Assembly (NCBI RefSeq): GCF_018139145.2
Contig: NC_059477.1
Location: 39,252,502 to 39,316,501 of the forward strand
Direction of reading: 5' to 3'
Source: Gymnogyps californianus
Lineage: Eukaryota > Chordata > Aves > Accipitriformes > Cathartidae
DNA length: 64,000 nucleotides
The notes beneath the pieces are model-generated. The model saw only the letters and a list, made by a program, of their open reading frames with translations. It was not told the origin of the DNA and did not search any database. Position numbers and translations under genes: made by a program. Shown piece after piece: positions 13,474 through 27,044 of the stretch. Within the stretch, counting starts at the first letter, position 1. Every line of letters begins with the position of its first letter.

Positions 13474-13984
13474 CCTTTCCATGAAGATAACCTTCTGGGG
13501 GAGGAAGGGTACTATTCTAGCAGTGAAATCCCTAAGACTTGTACTGGGAAGACGTGTAAGAGTTTTTATTGGTGGTATTTATAGACCTTTTGCACTACAG
13601 GAACTGTAGAAAAAGCCTGCAGTGAAGCTGAGAGCTTGGCTGGGAGGACTGGCCCTTACCTGGCGGATACTGCGTCTTAGCACTGCTCTGAAAGGCTTGA
13701 AAATTGTAATATTTTACGTGTGATACAGAACAAAATTAGATATTGACTAATAAGAATTTGTGATAACCTGCAGCGAGGCATTTTTCCAATCAACTCCTGA
13801 GACATCAAAATTATGGTGTTGGCTTTTGTAAAGCTGTGATCAAGCATTTTAGTAATAAACTCTGTTTTCAGGCATTTGTAATGGAGTGCAGAAGAATATC
13901 TGGGGACGTTTTGGGGTTAAGCCTGGCATACTGTAGAAATACCTCATCATGTATGCAACCAATTTTCAAGTAGCTGAATTGGGA

Positions 13985-14002
13985 TTTTTTTTTTTTTTTT
14001 TT
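13985..14002. repeat. Poly(T) run
   Basis: Eighteen consecutive T bases with no associated element recognised. Confidence 0.9.
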
Positions 14003-17000
14003 ATGGGAAATGCATTGAGAATTGCTCCAGGCAGGCATTTTATTTTCAAAGGTGGGTTAATATGTTTAACAGACTGGGGCAATTTGAAATGCTGACCAGA
14101 GCTCCAGCGCCTGTATTAATGCAATCATTATCTTTTTTTTTTGGCAAAATCTCATAGTGGTTGTGAGGAGATATTGGGATCGTTTTATAGCAGGCTCTGA
14201 ACTTCCATAATGAAAAGATGCACCCTGCTGCAAAAAGTTTATCTTAAACTTAGTTTTGCAACTGACTGTGAAGTCATGGCCTCATTTTTTCAACGCTATA
14301 TGGGAGAAGGATGGCGGAGAGCTCACAGACAGATAAAGCCGGTGGAAACAAATACATGGATGAGCCCTTGGTTCTAAATTGTTGGGAACTTTTTCCTCCA
14401 AGGTCAAGTGAAAGTTGCTTTCTGCCAGAAATGTGCAGCCTGTGCACTTATGTCAGGTAACGTAATTTTTATGGGCTCTGTCTTTCAAAACCTCTGGCTG
14501 GTGTAAACTTCTTCAGCTTGTGCCAGTAGGAAGCACGTTATACCTTTAGTTCATTAAAATAAGATTATAGAATAACCTTTCTGAGACAAAAGCTAGGGGG
14601 GCAGTGAAGGGGGTTTGTGTAGTCTCATATTTTTGCCAAGAGGACCCTCCAACTCCTGTTCACCACCTCTTGTGCAAAAGAAGATTTAACTGCATGGACA
14701 GCAGTGTCTTCACCATAGCTAGATTGGGTGGAAACGTGGTACCTGAGACAATAATTCCTTCTAATAGTTTATTCTTTGGGTTCCCTTTTAAAGGCAAATG
14801 CAATCCCAGCACCTTTAGATCTGCAGTGCGAGGAGACACAAGGACCTCAGCTGGTGTGGGGACACAGGTTGTCTTCAGAAGCCCAAATGTCTGCAAATTC
14901 CCTTCCTGCTCTCTGTCTTGGACACACTTTTGGCATTGAAGGCTTCATGTACGATAAACCAGGATTAACAGATCAGCAAGAAGCTCCCTTGTTGATCTAG
15001 GTCTAGTTCCAGCAAAGCAATTGTGCACGTACTTGACTGTAAGCCTGTGTATATTTATGTTGATTTACGGTGACTTAGATGAATCAACCTGCGTGCTTAA
15101 GTGCTTTGCTGAATCAGAAATACAAATTTTCCACCAGCAGAACAGGGAAGGGTTGTTACTGGGGGGACCTCTGGCTTTGATCTAGCCGCACTTAAACATG
15201 TGTTTCATTTTAAGTGTGTGAATAATCCTAAAAAATAACTTTGTGAAGTCAAGGCAGGGCGCTCACTTCCATCCAGCACTGATAAGGGAAAGCCGGTGCT
15301 GGTGCACAAGTACCAGCTCTCTCCTGGCTCTCTTGCTCTCTCTCACGCATTTCTGTGGTGCAGAGAATGGAAAAGATTAAACAGGTCAAGAGGTACCTCT
15401 GTGGTACAGCAGCATAGCCACAATGCTTGCATTTATGCTTTACTCTGAATTGGTTTTTATAGTAATTTTATTTGATATATCACATTGCTATCAATGATTC
15501 TGCTTTCTGAAGAAAAAACCTGCATTTCTATACAGATAATGTTGATCTGGTATGAATGAAAATGAGCTAGAAGAAACAATTCATTTATTTTTTTATATTT
15601 GTATATCTTAAATAGAAATAGCCTTATATAAAAAAACCCAAAATTCTGCATTTAATTTTTTTGCAAAACATCTTTAAAATCTGTTTTATCCTTTTGTATC
15701 ATAAAACTAATTTCCTCCCTTTAATGACTCTTCACAAAAGTTCTCAGTGCTATAAACTCTAGTTTTAGCACAGTAATTTTATGTAAAATATTTCTATCAT
15801 TTTCTTTGAATCAATAAGCAATTTTCATGCCAATAGATGGTGTACTTTTTTGTAATTTACAGGTAAATTGTGTGCTTTCTTAAAATGTGAGACAAGTCAT
15901 TTTCCCCACACTGATATAATAACAAAAATCTTGCAACCGGATCTCACAGTTTTGGCTCAAATTCTGGCTGAAGTCAATGGGCAGCTTTAGGAGGTGGCTC
16001 TTCTGCCACAAATTAATAAGTCTGTATCAGGGAACGGAGTGATATCTACTATCAGAAACTCTTTCAGATTTCAGAGAGATTGCTGCATAATTCAATTTAT
16101 ACCAATATTTTCTCCATTGAGGACATATTCAACCCACCAACTGTTTCATGCATAAGTATTTAGTCTATAGAATAATTTTAAGTTCCTCCTATGTTATATA
16201 TGAGAGTTAATTTTTTTTGGAGCAAGATCCAGCACGCTGAAAAAGAAACAACATAGAGTTTGCCTGTAGAAAACACTGAGACCTTAAATCTGACCCATCA
16301 CTTGGAGCTCCTTCCATTGAGTTGCCGCAGCCCTGAAGCGACCCATGAAGGAACCTGGGCTTTTGCTTCTTTAGTCTAAAACCAAATGAATTTATTACTT
16401 GAAAAAATGAAGTTGTTTAACAGTTTTCAAATATATGGACACCCTACTGTGGTTTACTTGCTCTTTATTGGGCCAGATATTTACATGTGCTTCAGTGTTC
16501 CATTGCTAACCTCTGTGCATTCAAGAAAAGGAGATGCATAATGCAGTAGGCACCTGGATTATGGTGGTGCAGTGGTTGATTTAGGCCGCAATGCCATAGA
16601 CAGCTGAAGTCTGGACGACCCTGCTTTGGACTAGCTATTTGTTATTGCTATTTTCCCCATGTGAGTTCTAGCACCCCTGCAGATATATGGCTGAAAATTA
16701 ATCCGGCAATTCAATATATATAGCTGCAGCTCATGATTTGGTTATAGAAGTACTAGTGCTAGCAAAAAAGGGGGTAAGCATTAACACACAGTTCAGACAG
16801 AGAGAGATCAAACCTGTCAGCAGTAGCCAAGCCTTGCACCAACTTAAAGTGATTGTGGAACTGCAACCTTTTAGCTCCTTTCTTCAACCTGAGAGATGCA
16901 TCTTACCTATAAAGCTTTATGGAAAGGCAAGTGAAGTGCAGGGCACCATGGCGTGTGTGACTTATGCTGCGAAGAGGCATAAATAATTAACAAATGGAGT

Positions 17001-20000
17001 AGAGTCTGGCACAGCTGGGTTGAGTGGCACTGACCTTGAGCATCCTGAAATCTGCTCTCACCAAGGCAATTAGTGGCTGATTCAAAGGGCAGAGAAAGCA
17101 GCCAGGAATCGATAAGGTGTAAGACACGCCATGGCCATGGTCCTGTTTCCTCAGACCTGGATGCTTTTCCTATTGCAGAAAATAAGAACAGTGTGGGAAC
17201 GATTGTATTATATTCTATTTATTATATTGAATGTTCACATATGTTTGCATGATATTCCCATAGACAGCTATTTTGGCTACAGCCTCTCTGATAAAGTCTA
17301 TATAGTAATTATATCATACACTAGTATTAGCTGAACATTTGAGTAATTCTAAATAGTGCCTCATTTTGTTATGTTCTTACACCAGTAAGAATTAAATTAT
17401 TTAAGAAAACTGTGGGAAGTGTGAAAATAACTTTTTCCCTGGAGTCTAAGAAAAAACAGACCAAGTTGTTTCAAGAATTGACTTTAATCGCAGCAAACAG
17501 CAGACAGCATGACTAGCTATCCATCATTTTGTTTTATATTTAGCAGAATGTCAAGAATTCAAAGTGGGAAAAAAGGTAACGATTAAATAAAAGGGTGATG
17601 GCATACTTGGCACCCCTTCCCCATCACAATTTGGTGTGGAAAGGGTCAAGCATTTTGCTTTGTTGTAGTGACACTGGCAACACATCTTGCAGGACCCTAA
17701 GCTCTGGTCTCCATAAAGACAAGTTCTAGACCACTGAAAAATTATCATGTGGATTTTCCTGCGTCCTTGACTTCATCTTCCTTTGCATGTATCTCCTTCT
17801 TTTATCAGCAAGGATCACCCCGGTATCCCCTATACTGCCGTCTCTTACGGCCATCTGTGGAGGAACTCCCCTCTGAACTCCTGCTAAGCACTCTGTGGGA
17901 AGGAAGCCCTTCTGCATCGCCTGAATTCACACCTCGCTGTATGTATACTACACAAGGTATACCACAGCAGCAGGAGTTGTCATGTGCCACAGCTATCACT
18001 GCCGTGTTCTTTAGTGGTGACTAAGTAGATTGTTGCATCAAAGTGTGCACATTTGGCAAATCTTCATTATAACAGCAGGTAAACCAACGAACAGGAGGGG
18101 AGGGACTTGGTGAAAGACAGAGACTGAGCGCCACTTGTTTGTCTCAGGTTGCTAGTATACTTTCTCACAAACAGTGACAGGTTTTAATCAGAATATCTCA
18201 GGGTTAGTTATTACCCAGGAGGCATTTCTGTTAAAAGCAGAGTTATACCAGAAAGGTTTGTGGTTGCGATATGTGCAAAAGTCTATTTCAAATGAGTCTG
18301 AACATGCCTGGGGTCATCCTGACCTAGCCGACAAAGGATGGGGCCTTGCAAGGAGAGAAGGTCATCTATGAGAAGAAGAAAGTCTGTATCCATTTTCAGG
18401 ATACCCCTTACTGAGGAATACAGACATAAAAGAGTTTCATTGTGGCTTGAATATAAGGTTGGCCATGAGAAAAAACATAATTGTGTAAGAAAGGAATCTC
18501 ATAATGGGAACAGCTTGGTTCTCCAGACTGCATCTGTATCTGTGTCTGGCTGTCACTGAAGAATAACTGCCCAGGCATCGTGCTGGGACACGCTTCCTAA
18601 GAAGATCCATGAGCAGGTACTCAGGTGCTCACAGCCCTGTGGACAGCTCGCGTTGTGCCCGCCAAGCATTTATCTCCCTCGCAGCAGATAAATGGCGAGT
18701 GTGCCAAGCACAGGTTGAACAGACTTTACATCATGAAGAACCGGCGGATGGCATTTCCCTAAGAGCACGAGAACTGTGCTCTGGGGCGGCCACGATGCCT
18801 TCGCAGGACAGCTCGGCCACTCCTGCTCCCGTCCATGCTGTCACGGCTGAAGATGTGCTCCCTAAAGCTAGTAGCTTTTAGGGACATTTTAGAGGGGACC
18901 TGCTCGAGTGCTTCAGCTCTTATAAGGATTAGTAGGAGTTATTGTTCCTCCTGAGCCATGTACTTTGCACCTGCCTAAACTGCAAAGGAGTCTCAGCAAA
19001 GCTCTCCTCCCCTCATGTTTCTCAAAAATTCCTGTTTGCAAAAGGCCTTTCCTGCAATCCTACCAACTATCATCTAAACTGTCAGAATATACACATACAC
19101 GTGGTGATGTGGTCAGTGATGGCTACTAGCCCAGGAAAGGTAATGCTGAACAAACCTCCGGCATGTTTTGCAGCTTGCATTTGGAGGACTGCCTCTGACA
19201 CGGGAGATGGTGCTCTCCGTGCGGTGTTAGGGGAGCAGATGCTGATGGCCAGCGTTTTCTACCCACTAGCTGGGTCTAATCACCCTTTCTGTGCCTGTTC
19301 ATGATGCCTCCCACTCTAGATTTTGGATATGCTCAGTGGTTTGGGAACCTAAAACTCCGATGCCTACAAGTTTGATCTAAATCTAACATTAGATCCTAGG
19401 GTCCTGCCCCAAATCATTACAGTGCATAGGATATTCACATCTTTTCCTTTCTTGCCATTTCTATTGAAACATTTTTTCCATGTAGCCAGACATCCAACTA
19501 GTTAACAATACCCACCAGACTTAGTATATTAAAACCCAGCATCTGTGGCACCTTTGATATAATTTTCTGAGTTATGTTACTTTCACTGGGTTACATATAC
19601 TTTAAAATATTTGGTATTTTAGCTTTAAAACCACGTTAAAATGAAATGTTCAAAAAGCTAGCAGTTTTCCAAAAGCCCCTGGCTTTTTTTTTTTTTCTTT
19701 TGTGCAGAAGAATACACAAAGAACCTTGGCAAATAATTAAACATTCTAATTTGAGACAATCTTTGATTAATGAAGAAGCTGCTTTCGAATGCTCTTCTCT
19801 GGCTCTAATAATTGATCTCTAATTGTCCCATCTAAAGGTTATATATTGCCTTTCCTCATGATTGTGTCCTCCTAATGCCTTATAACTCAGATCCAACTAT
19901 TAGCAACGTTCATTAATTCCTCTTGAAAATGCTGTGAACTTTCCAAATTGAAATAGCGCTTTATAAAACCAAGTTTAGTTTTGTACTAGTTTTTTTAGTC

Positions 20001-22276
20001 TCTTGAGAAAACCACACCAAGAGATGTCACAAACAGGATATGTAATTATTCAATTCTAAATTATTTTAGAATTTATGTATAAACTGTTTGAGGACGTTGC
20101 ACAGAGGAGGTGTAGGAGGATAACCTAATTAAAAATAATGGCACAGGTGCTTTTTGCTCTCTTACTGCAAGTAAACAGGTGATGGATTTGCAATTAAGTG
20201 TGTGATGTCTAAGTGGTAAATGCGTTTATGCAAAAATTGGAAAACTATAGAACATAGGATCTGGTAAAATGCTCATGATGACAGAAAAAGTCTGGGTTGT
20301 TTCAGAGGGATTTTACTTGGATCTCCAACAAGCTGGGACAGCTAAACATATTTACTTAATTGCTTACCTAATTGAGAGATGAGGTTTCTTCATAGCATAG
20401 GTTGTTAACTCATTTCTGGAATAAGATGGTTTTTAATCTTACTCAGCTTTAGTAAGACAAACCCTTTTAACCTGGTGCTTGGCAGGCTTCCTTTTATATA
20501 GCTTAAAGAAAATTGGCTAAACTTCTTCGTTTTTCCTACTAGACATTAAATTATGTACCCCAAATGTTGGTGTGTGCCTGGTGCTTGACCACAGCATTAC
20601 AGTACCAAAGGCTCGTAATTACCCAGCACATTTTCTGCGTAGTTTGATATTAAAAAATGCATAAGGTACTTGCATGAGCACAGATTTTTACAAATATGTC
20701 TAATTAATACAATTTGAAAATGCTTTTACTTCCTTTGCTCCTGAATTTTTCAGTCTAATTTCGTTAAAGTGGAATACTTATTCATGTGCTGCTTTCCCCA
20801 ATTTTGGCTTAATTGTTTCCAGTCTGTACAGCCCGGCTGTCTGGAGATGTTTATTACTGAGTAAATGTATTCTGGAAGGAGAGAGCCTGGCTAAATTGCT
20901 GGAAAGAAAAATTCTACAATCTGACCTTATCAAGACAAGATCCAGAAGGTTCTTATTTTTCATTTTGACTACGGACTGTTAGCAAGGAAAAAAACAATCC
21001 GAAGAAGTTAACTAAAGTCTACCACAACAGTCATTGGTGCTGGGGGGGCGGGGGGAAGCACTGTCAAACGCTTCTAATCCATTCTGCAGAATTGCAGAAA
21101 AAGTGTTACATATCCTGTAATGATACAAAGATATTTTCTTCTGGCTTTGGAAAACACAAATCTATTCCACACAAATGCACTTGGTATTTAGGGAACCTTT
21201 TAATATACCTTAAGTATATGATAACACAGAATGAGAGTATGGCATCAAAGTATTCAATAATGTATTTTGAGTGATCTTTAGCAACTCTCCTGAGCATTTA
21301 TGACTTGCTAGAGGGAAATGCACTTTTCAAAGATCATGTGCAGTCCCTATGGAGACCTGTAACCTTCCTCAGAGCAATTCACCACAAACTGATAGGTCTG
21401 ATCACAGCACAAGTGAGACAGTCAGTTTAAAACACTCTGGAAATGCTCTGAGAATACTAATAGGAGCCCTGCGACTGCTGAGTCACGGCCTGCAACCAGG
21501 GGTTCAAGCAAAGGGTTATTTGTGGATTATAAATATCGGTAGGAAGTCGGGTATTGGCAAAAGCTTCATTTAGACCTTGGCTGGTTTGTGGTCTGATTTG
21601 CTGCATAATCTGTTTATTAGTGAATCAAACAAAGATAAAATCTTCAGTTAGGGAGGGCTGGCAGGTTCGAATCTGGGGATGAGGAGGGAAGGAGTGAGTG
21701 TATGGATATCAAAAGGCTCCTTTGAGCGGCACAATAACCTGTATTTGTTCTTCTAGAAAGTGTTTGGTACTTGTCTGTCATTCTCACGGAACCTGCTGGG
21801 TTTATGAATAAAGGGCAAGGTTTTCTCCTCACCTCTGTCCCCTTGCAAGAGCGATACTGTGCCCCGGTGGCCTTAATGCAGGAGCTTGTTGGTTTTCTTG
21901 TGTTATTTGGCATTAAAGTGTTTTTCAGGAATTTCAGCTTTGCTGAAAAAATCTACCACTGTTTGAATGTGTGCTGTTAAACCACCTTGGATAGAAAGCT
22001 GCAGAATGAGTTTCTTATCACCGAACGTGTATGAATATATCCCCTTCCTAAGCCACCGCTGACGCTTTATGGTGGCCTCCCCCGGGTGTCACACACCACT
22101 TTGCTGCCTGTCATGATCCTTTATGTACTATTGCTTCTTCTACTGCTTCGAGGCCATCCAGAACAGTAGTGTGCTATTTAAATCAGACATAGCCCATCTT
22201 TGTAATTTCAGCTCTTGGAGGGTCTGGATCCGCATGGTGCTTCTCATTAATCAGTACTACGCTGTGTGTGGCACTA

Positions 22277-22300
22277 TTTTTTTTTTTATTTTTTTTTTTT
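22277..22300. repeat. T-rich homopolymer tract
   Basis: Twenty-three T bases interrupted by one A at 22288, with no element body recognised beside it. Confidence 0.9.
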
Positions 22301-25132
22301 GATACAACACATGTAGTACAAGCTCAGTTGGTTATTTTCTGACCTGTCTTTTCTTCCTTCTTCCCTCCCTGAGTCTTGCTCCAGATGGTAACTGCTGCAA
22401 GAACTTAAAAATGAAAGTGTGAAGTGCATTCACTTTTATGGAGCTGCAAACAGGGGGCAGAGGAGGAGGGAAAATGCACCGGTATCGTTTGTCTGCCTCA
22501 GTTCAACTGATGTCCTCAGCCATTAGTCAACCTGCAGTGGTATGAAGCGCATCATAAAAGACACGGTACACAAATATTTAAAAAAAAAAAGAAAGCTCTT
22601 GTGTTGTGGGGAGCCTCTCAATAAGGTCTTGTTGTTATTATCCCATTGCATCTGGCCTGTAGCTGATTTCTGATTTCCCCTTTCTCAGAAGCTCTTTGAC
22701 CACAGGCAGGAAATGTGCTACAAGTAGATGAAGAAGTTGGCAATTGTCCTGTACTGTGAAAGCCTGGACACACAGCTGGCCGTTTGGTGAGTGAGGACCT
22801 GCAGATGAAACAGTGGCTATATAGAAAGAGGCTGTATCCGATATACAGACACCTTTACCTGTCTTTGAGAGGACCTTGGAGAAAGAGTAGTTGCGAGATT
22901 TGCCGTAAATCCATCCCCAAAGCACTCACATATATTTTTAAGGTTATGCAAAACATAGCAAGTAGCTGCCATGAGAAAAGGGGGTGCCAGGTCCCCCATT
23001 TTGCTTTCAGTCTCTCAAATTCCCCCTTTGCTGTCATACTATTGCTCCCTTGGGAAGGGACAGACACATGCCCCTTCCAGTCCCTGTACTTGGTAAGAAT
23101 GGCTCGAAAAGTCCTCACTGTCCAAAGCAAACATTAATACCAAATATTTGACCAAAGGGGAAAAGAAAAAGCTCTTATCCTCTGCAAAACATTAAGATAA
23201 ACAACAGTGATAAACCATTCCTTGTAGCGAGAGGCTTTTAAAACACATGTGTATGGGCATCCCACCTGGAAATGCAGGTGAGGGCATCAGAAGTACAATT
23301 GTCTTTTATTAGTAGCAGCTAACTTGGAGAGATACAAGGAAATTTCATCTATTCAAAATATGTTCTCTTGCTGTTGCAGCTACCGTGGAGTCATCAAAGC
23401 CGGGGGGAGTTACTGTTCTTGTTTTTCTTTACGTGGAAATCACTTGACCCTGATTCCCTTATTGTCCCTCTCTGGGTATTACTATTATTAGTGCACTGGT
23501 GGAATATTTCTCTCTAAATGTTACTGCAGAAAAGTAAATAATTTCTTATTTCTAGTCTTCCTTTTTTTTTTTTCATAGAGACTCTACTTTAAGAATAGAT
23601 TTTAAAGGACAAATACTGTGTTTAAAGATTCAGAAAGAAATGAAAATGCTAACTGATACAGAGCCTGAAGAAAAACAGTATTAGGAGCAGGTCACATAAC
23701 AGGGAAAAATCCATATGTATTTAAGGAGGTGTGCCTAACAGTCCAACTGAAAAGAAAATAGAGAAAAGTGCTTCAGACAAGCAAGAAGATTTCAGGAGCT
23801 CACTCTGGCCACCCAAAAGGCAGTCAATAAATTAGCAGGAGCTACTACTCACTGCTCCATAAATAAAAAAACCCAAACCCCTGGATGATAGTCACAGAGA
23901 GTTAACTCTCTATAAGGTGAAGCTAAATCGACTGAGTGAGTTTTTTTCAGTCTTAACCAGAAGACCAAAAGTCAGAATCACACAACCAGAGTGATCCACT
24001 ACTGCAAATAGGCCAAACAGACACATTCCCTTCAAACCACTTCAGAAGCAAAATATAACTCTCTAGGGTCTGGGAGGGAGGAGAAGAAGGTAAGTGAAAG
24101 CAGGTGTAGGGCATCCTGATCAAGTAGGGTTTAAATGTGGCCTGAGGTAAAAGATGAGCTTTTCAGGCAGAGCAGAAGTGTTGGTAGGGTGGGGAGAAAA
24201 TAGAAGTGGTAAGAAAGTTGGTGTAGCAAGCTCAGCAGAAAGAAGGGCAAAGGTTTTATGCTGTTGTTTACCAAGTCATTGCTGTTAGACCTGAGGTGAA
24301 ATGCATCATGCCGTCATAAGGTGCAGATGGCATGCTTTAAAAAATAGCTGTGGGGCTTGCCTTATAAGTACAGATCAACCTTAGTTTTTCTAAGCATCTG
24401 TGCACTGAGTAGAGCTCTGTGCTGCAGGTGTAGTGTGTGCTGCTTGGACACATCATTGCCTTGCTTCTCCTTTTCAGACTGCAGAAACCACAGTGTTTTC
24501 CTGCCTGAGGGTCTTCCAGATCATCTTATCCTGGGTAAGACCTGCCTTTTTCTGTTGAAGAGAATCCTTCTTTGTTTGCTGGATCATTTTACCCTCTTGA
24601 CAGCAAGAGCACCTTAGGCAAGCAGTGCCAAGGCAAGCTTTCATGACCTGATGGACCAAGTGTCCTGGCATCCCATCTGGCATGGGGTAGGTGTGCTTCA
24701 GGGCACCCTTGGTTATTTGTTGTTGTCACATGTCTTGAGAAGAAGACATATGTTTTCTCAAATTAATTTATTACAAGTTTTATTTGTGTTCCTGTGGAAA
24801 AGCTCACATAAGTTTCTTTCAGTCAAGGGACAAGACTCCCATGGCAAGGGCTCGAATGTGCTCTGGTGAGCCTGGGGCTGGCAGTGACGGGTGGCAGATG
24901 GCTACGGCAAATGGTTAGGGTGAAGGATTAGATGAAGCGGTATCAGCACGCTTGTGGATGTGTCTGGCAGCGTGTGGCTTAATGTGGCTAAGCACCTCTG
25001 AACGAGCCAGGGAAGCTGTTGGTATGAGAAATGTGTTTGCCTGTCCACCCCTTAATTTCTTCTCGGCCCCATGTACCCCATACAAACCTCAGTTACAGAC
25101 CTGCAGATCTTGCCTTCCTACAAAGCTGCAAA

Positions 25133-25180
25133 TCTTTTTTTTTCTTTTTTCTTTTTTCTTTTTTTTCTTTTTCCTTCTCT
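25133..25180. repeat. Polypyrimidine (T/C) tract
   Basis: Forty-eight bases made only of T and C, mostly T runs of 5-9 separated by single C bases. This is a simple low-complexity repeat. Several overlapping open frames that run through it are artefacts of the tract. Confidence 0.9.
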
Positions 25181-26444
25181 AAGCTGTCTGTTGAGTGTCA
25201 CTGCCTTCCCATCACTCTCCTAACAGCTCCTTTGAGAGTGTGATGGCAGAGCTGCCCTCCATTGCATTTTCTGCCTTCTCTCTGCCACATCAGCCAGTGC
25301 CAGCTGGGACTTTGGCCTTCTCGCGTGGCCTCGCTCCCTTGCACGTTGGTCTCACTGTGGCTTGCAGTGGCTCCTTCTTCTCTTCCTGCCCTCTGGTTTC
25401 TTCGCAGCATCACAGGGAAAGAAATACAGACCATTAGATTAGTTCTGCTGCTAAAAAAAGTACCAAGAGACATGTTTGCTGATTCTTGAGCTTGGAATTT
25501 AAGGTTTTTATCTTTGTTTTTCTTTCATTCCATCTGAAGAGTTGAGAAGAACAGCTGGGAAGAAGGAGTCAATATTCCTACTCTTGTGAAAGTCTACAAA
25601 CGTACGGCCTTTGCCAGCACAGCTGCTTTCCTGCCACCATTGACAATCAAGGGTAAAACTCAAGGTGCTTTTTCAAAGGAAAATGCAGTGGGAAAATTTT
25701 CACTCTACTGTTCGTGTAGTTTTATTTCCAAGGGCAAAATGAAAAGTTACAGAGTATTTCAGCTTGGTTTGACCTAAATGGCCAACCAAACAAGAAATAA
25801 ATACCCTTTTGGGGTGAGTTTGACATTGGATCCCTCTTGCCTTAGTAGCTGAAGTGCCTCAACCTCCTGCTTCTCTTTCTGGGCCCAAATTCCTGGTGGT
25901 ACAAAGTTTCTTGAGCAGCAGTCCCGTTGTCTTGCTGGTGGAGTAAACAAGACAAGTTAGTGGGAAGTCCAAAAAATCATTTGACAACGCAAAACAGGGT
26001 AAGGATATTGCAACAACTGATGGATAGAGGTTAGCTTTATTTTGGGTCAATATTAAGTGCTTTGTGTAGTTGTTTTGTTGTGGTTTTTTTCCTAGCAAAG
26101 ATGAAATGTTACAATTCAAGAGTGTCAAATATATTGGTGCTTACTGAAAATGGAAATCCAGATAATAAACAAGCATTACTGCAGGAGTCTCTGCATGCAG
26201 AACACCAGGATGGAGTTGTATCTCTAAATTACATTATTAGTCCATAACTCTGACTCCTTTGTCCCTATATCTCTCCTCACTGTTTGGGGTTTTTTTGTGT
26301 TTTTTGTTTTCCCCTCCCTGAAACTTCAGAGGCTGAATAGAGAGAAACTATTTTTGTTGCTTCCAGATGACTATGTCCTAGCTGTCTGTAGGAATGGATG
26401 TCATGAAAGCTTGAATGGAGGGGATGGAGTAACACGTGGCTGGT

Positions 26445-26449
26445 TTGAG
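26445..26449. repeat. Target-site duplication (left copy) of the solo LTR
   Basis: TTGAG immediately precedes the TG terminus of the LTR and is repeated exactly after its CA terminus at 27040-27044. A 5-bp duplication fits class III (ERVL-type) integration. Confidence 0.9.
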
Positions 26450-27039
26450 TGTCGTGGTTTAACCCCAGCCAGCAACTAAGCACCACGCAGCCGCTTCCCC
26501 CTCCCCGCTCCCAGTGGGGTGGGGAGGAGGGGAAAAAAAAAGTAAAACTCGTGGGTTGAGATAAGAACAGTTTAATAACTAAAGTAAAATAAAATACACT
26601 ACTAACTAAGAATAATAATATAATGATAATAGTTGTAATGAAAAGGAATATAACAAAAAAAAGAAATAACACCCAAGAAAAGACAAGTGATGCACAATGC
26701 AATTGCTCACCACCCGCTGACCGATGCCTGAGCGGCGATCCGTGCCTCCTGGCCAACTCCCCGCTGTTTATATGCTGGGCATGACGTTCCATGGTATGGA
26801 ATACCCCTTTGGCTAGTTCAGGTCAGCTGTCCTGGCTGTGCTCCCTCCCAGCTTCTTGTGCACCTCCTCGCTGGCAGAGCATGGGAAACTGAAAAGTCCT
26901 TAACTTAGCATAAAGCACTACTTAGCAACAACTAAAACATCAGCGTGTTATCAACATTATTCTCCCACAAAATCCAAAACACAACACTATACCAGCTACT
27001 AAGAAGAAAATTAACTCTGTCCCAGCTGAAACCAGGACA
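26450..27039 (-). mobile_element. Solo LTR of an endogenous retrovirus (ERVL-like), antisense to KYNU
   Basis: A 590 bp element begins TGTCGTGG and ends CCAGGACA on the + strand, with canonical TG...CA ends and exact TTGAG duplications on both sides. Read on the - strand it starts TGTCCTGGTTTCAGC, a family I recognise as abundant in neoavian genomes. The minus-strand order is U3, a TATA-like ATATAAA (at 26767-26773) and then an ATTAAA polyadenylation motif (at 26571-26576), which sets the transcription direction. A TGACGT CRE-like site lies just upstream of the TATA. No gag, pol or env remains, so this is a solo LTR left by LTR-LTR recombination. The 171-codon minus-strand frame at 26277-26792 is an artefact of it. 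The exact Repbase family name needs a library search. Confidence 0.9.
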
Positions 27040-27044
27040 TTGAG
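27040..27044. repeat. Target-site duplication (right copy) of the solo LTR
   Basis: TTGAG directly follows the LTR terminus at 27039 and is identical to the left copy at 26445-26449. Confidence 0.9.

Larger units (their letters stand above)
8600..26444. other. Noncoding DNA with simple repeats, no gene seen
   Basis: Nearly 18 kb without a supportable exon. Open frames reach 149 codons (10196-10645 +) but show no recognisable domain, and overlapping frames on both strands are equally long. Contents noted are T runs at 13458-13473, 13985-14002 and 22277-22300, a pyrimidine tract at 25133-25180 and a G-rich stretch near 21041-21056. I also saw no CR1 3' end with its usual ATTCTATG-type tail, which is mildly surprising for a bird genome. 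Confidence 0.55.

Noticed and set aside
21660..21680. GGTTCGAATC resembling a tRNA B box
   Set aside because: No A box at the right distance, no acceptor stem and no terminator. It is neither a tRNA nor a clear SINE.
26277..26792. 171-codon minus-strand open frame
   Set aside because: Most of it lies inside the solo LTR and reads through its U5/R/U3 and T-rich sequence. It has no retroviral protein character and is an artefact.
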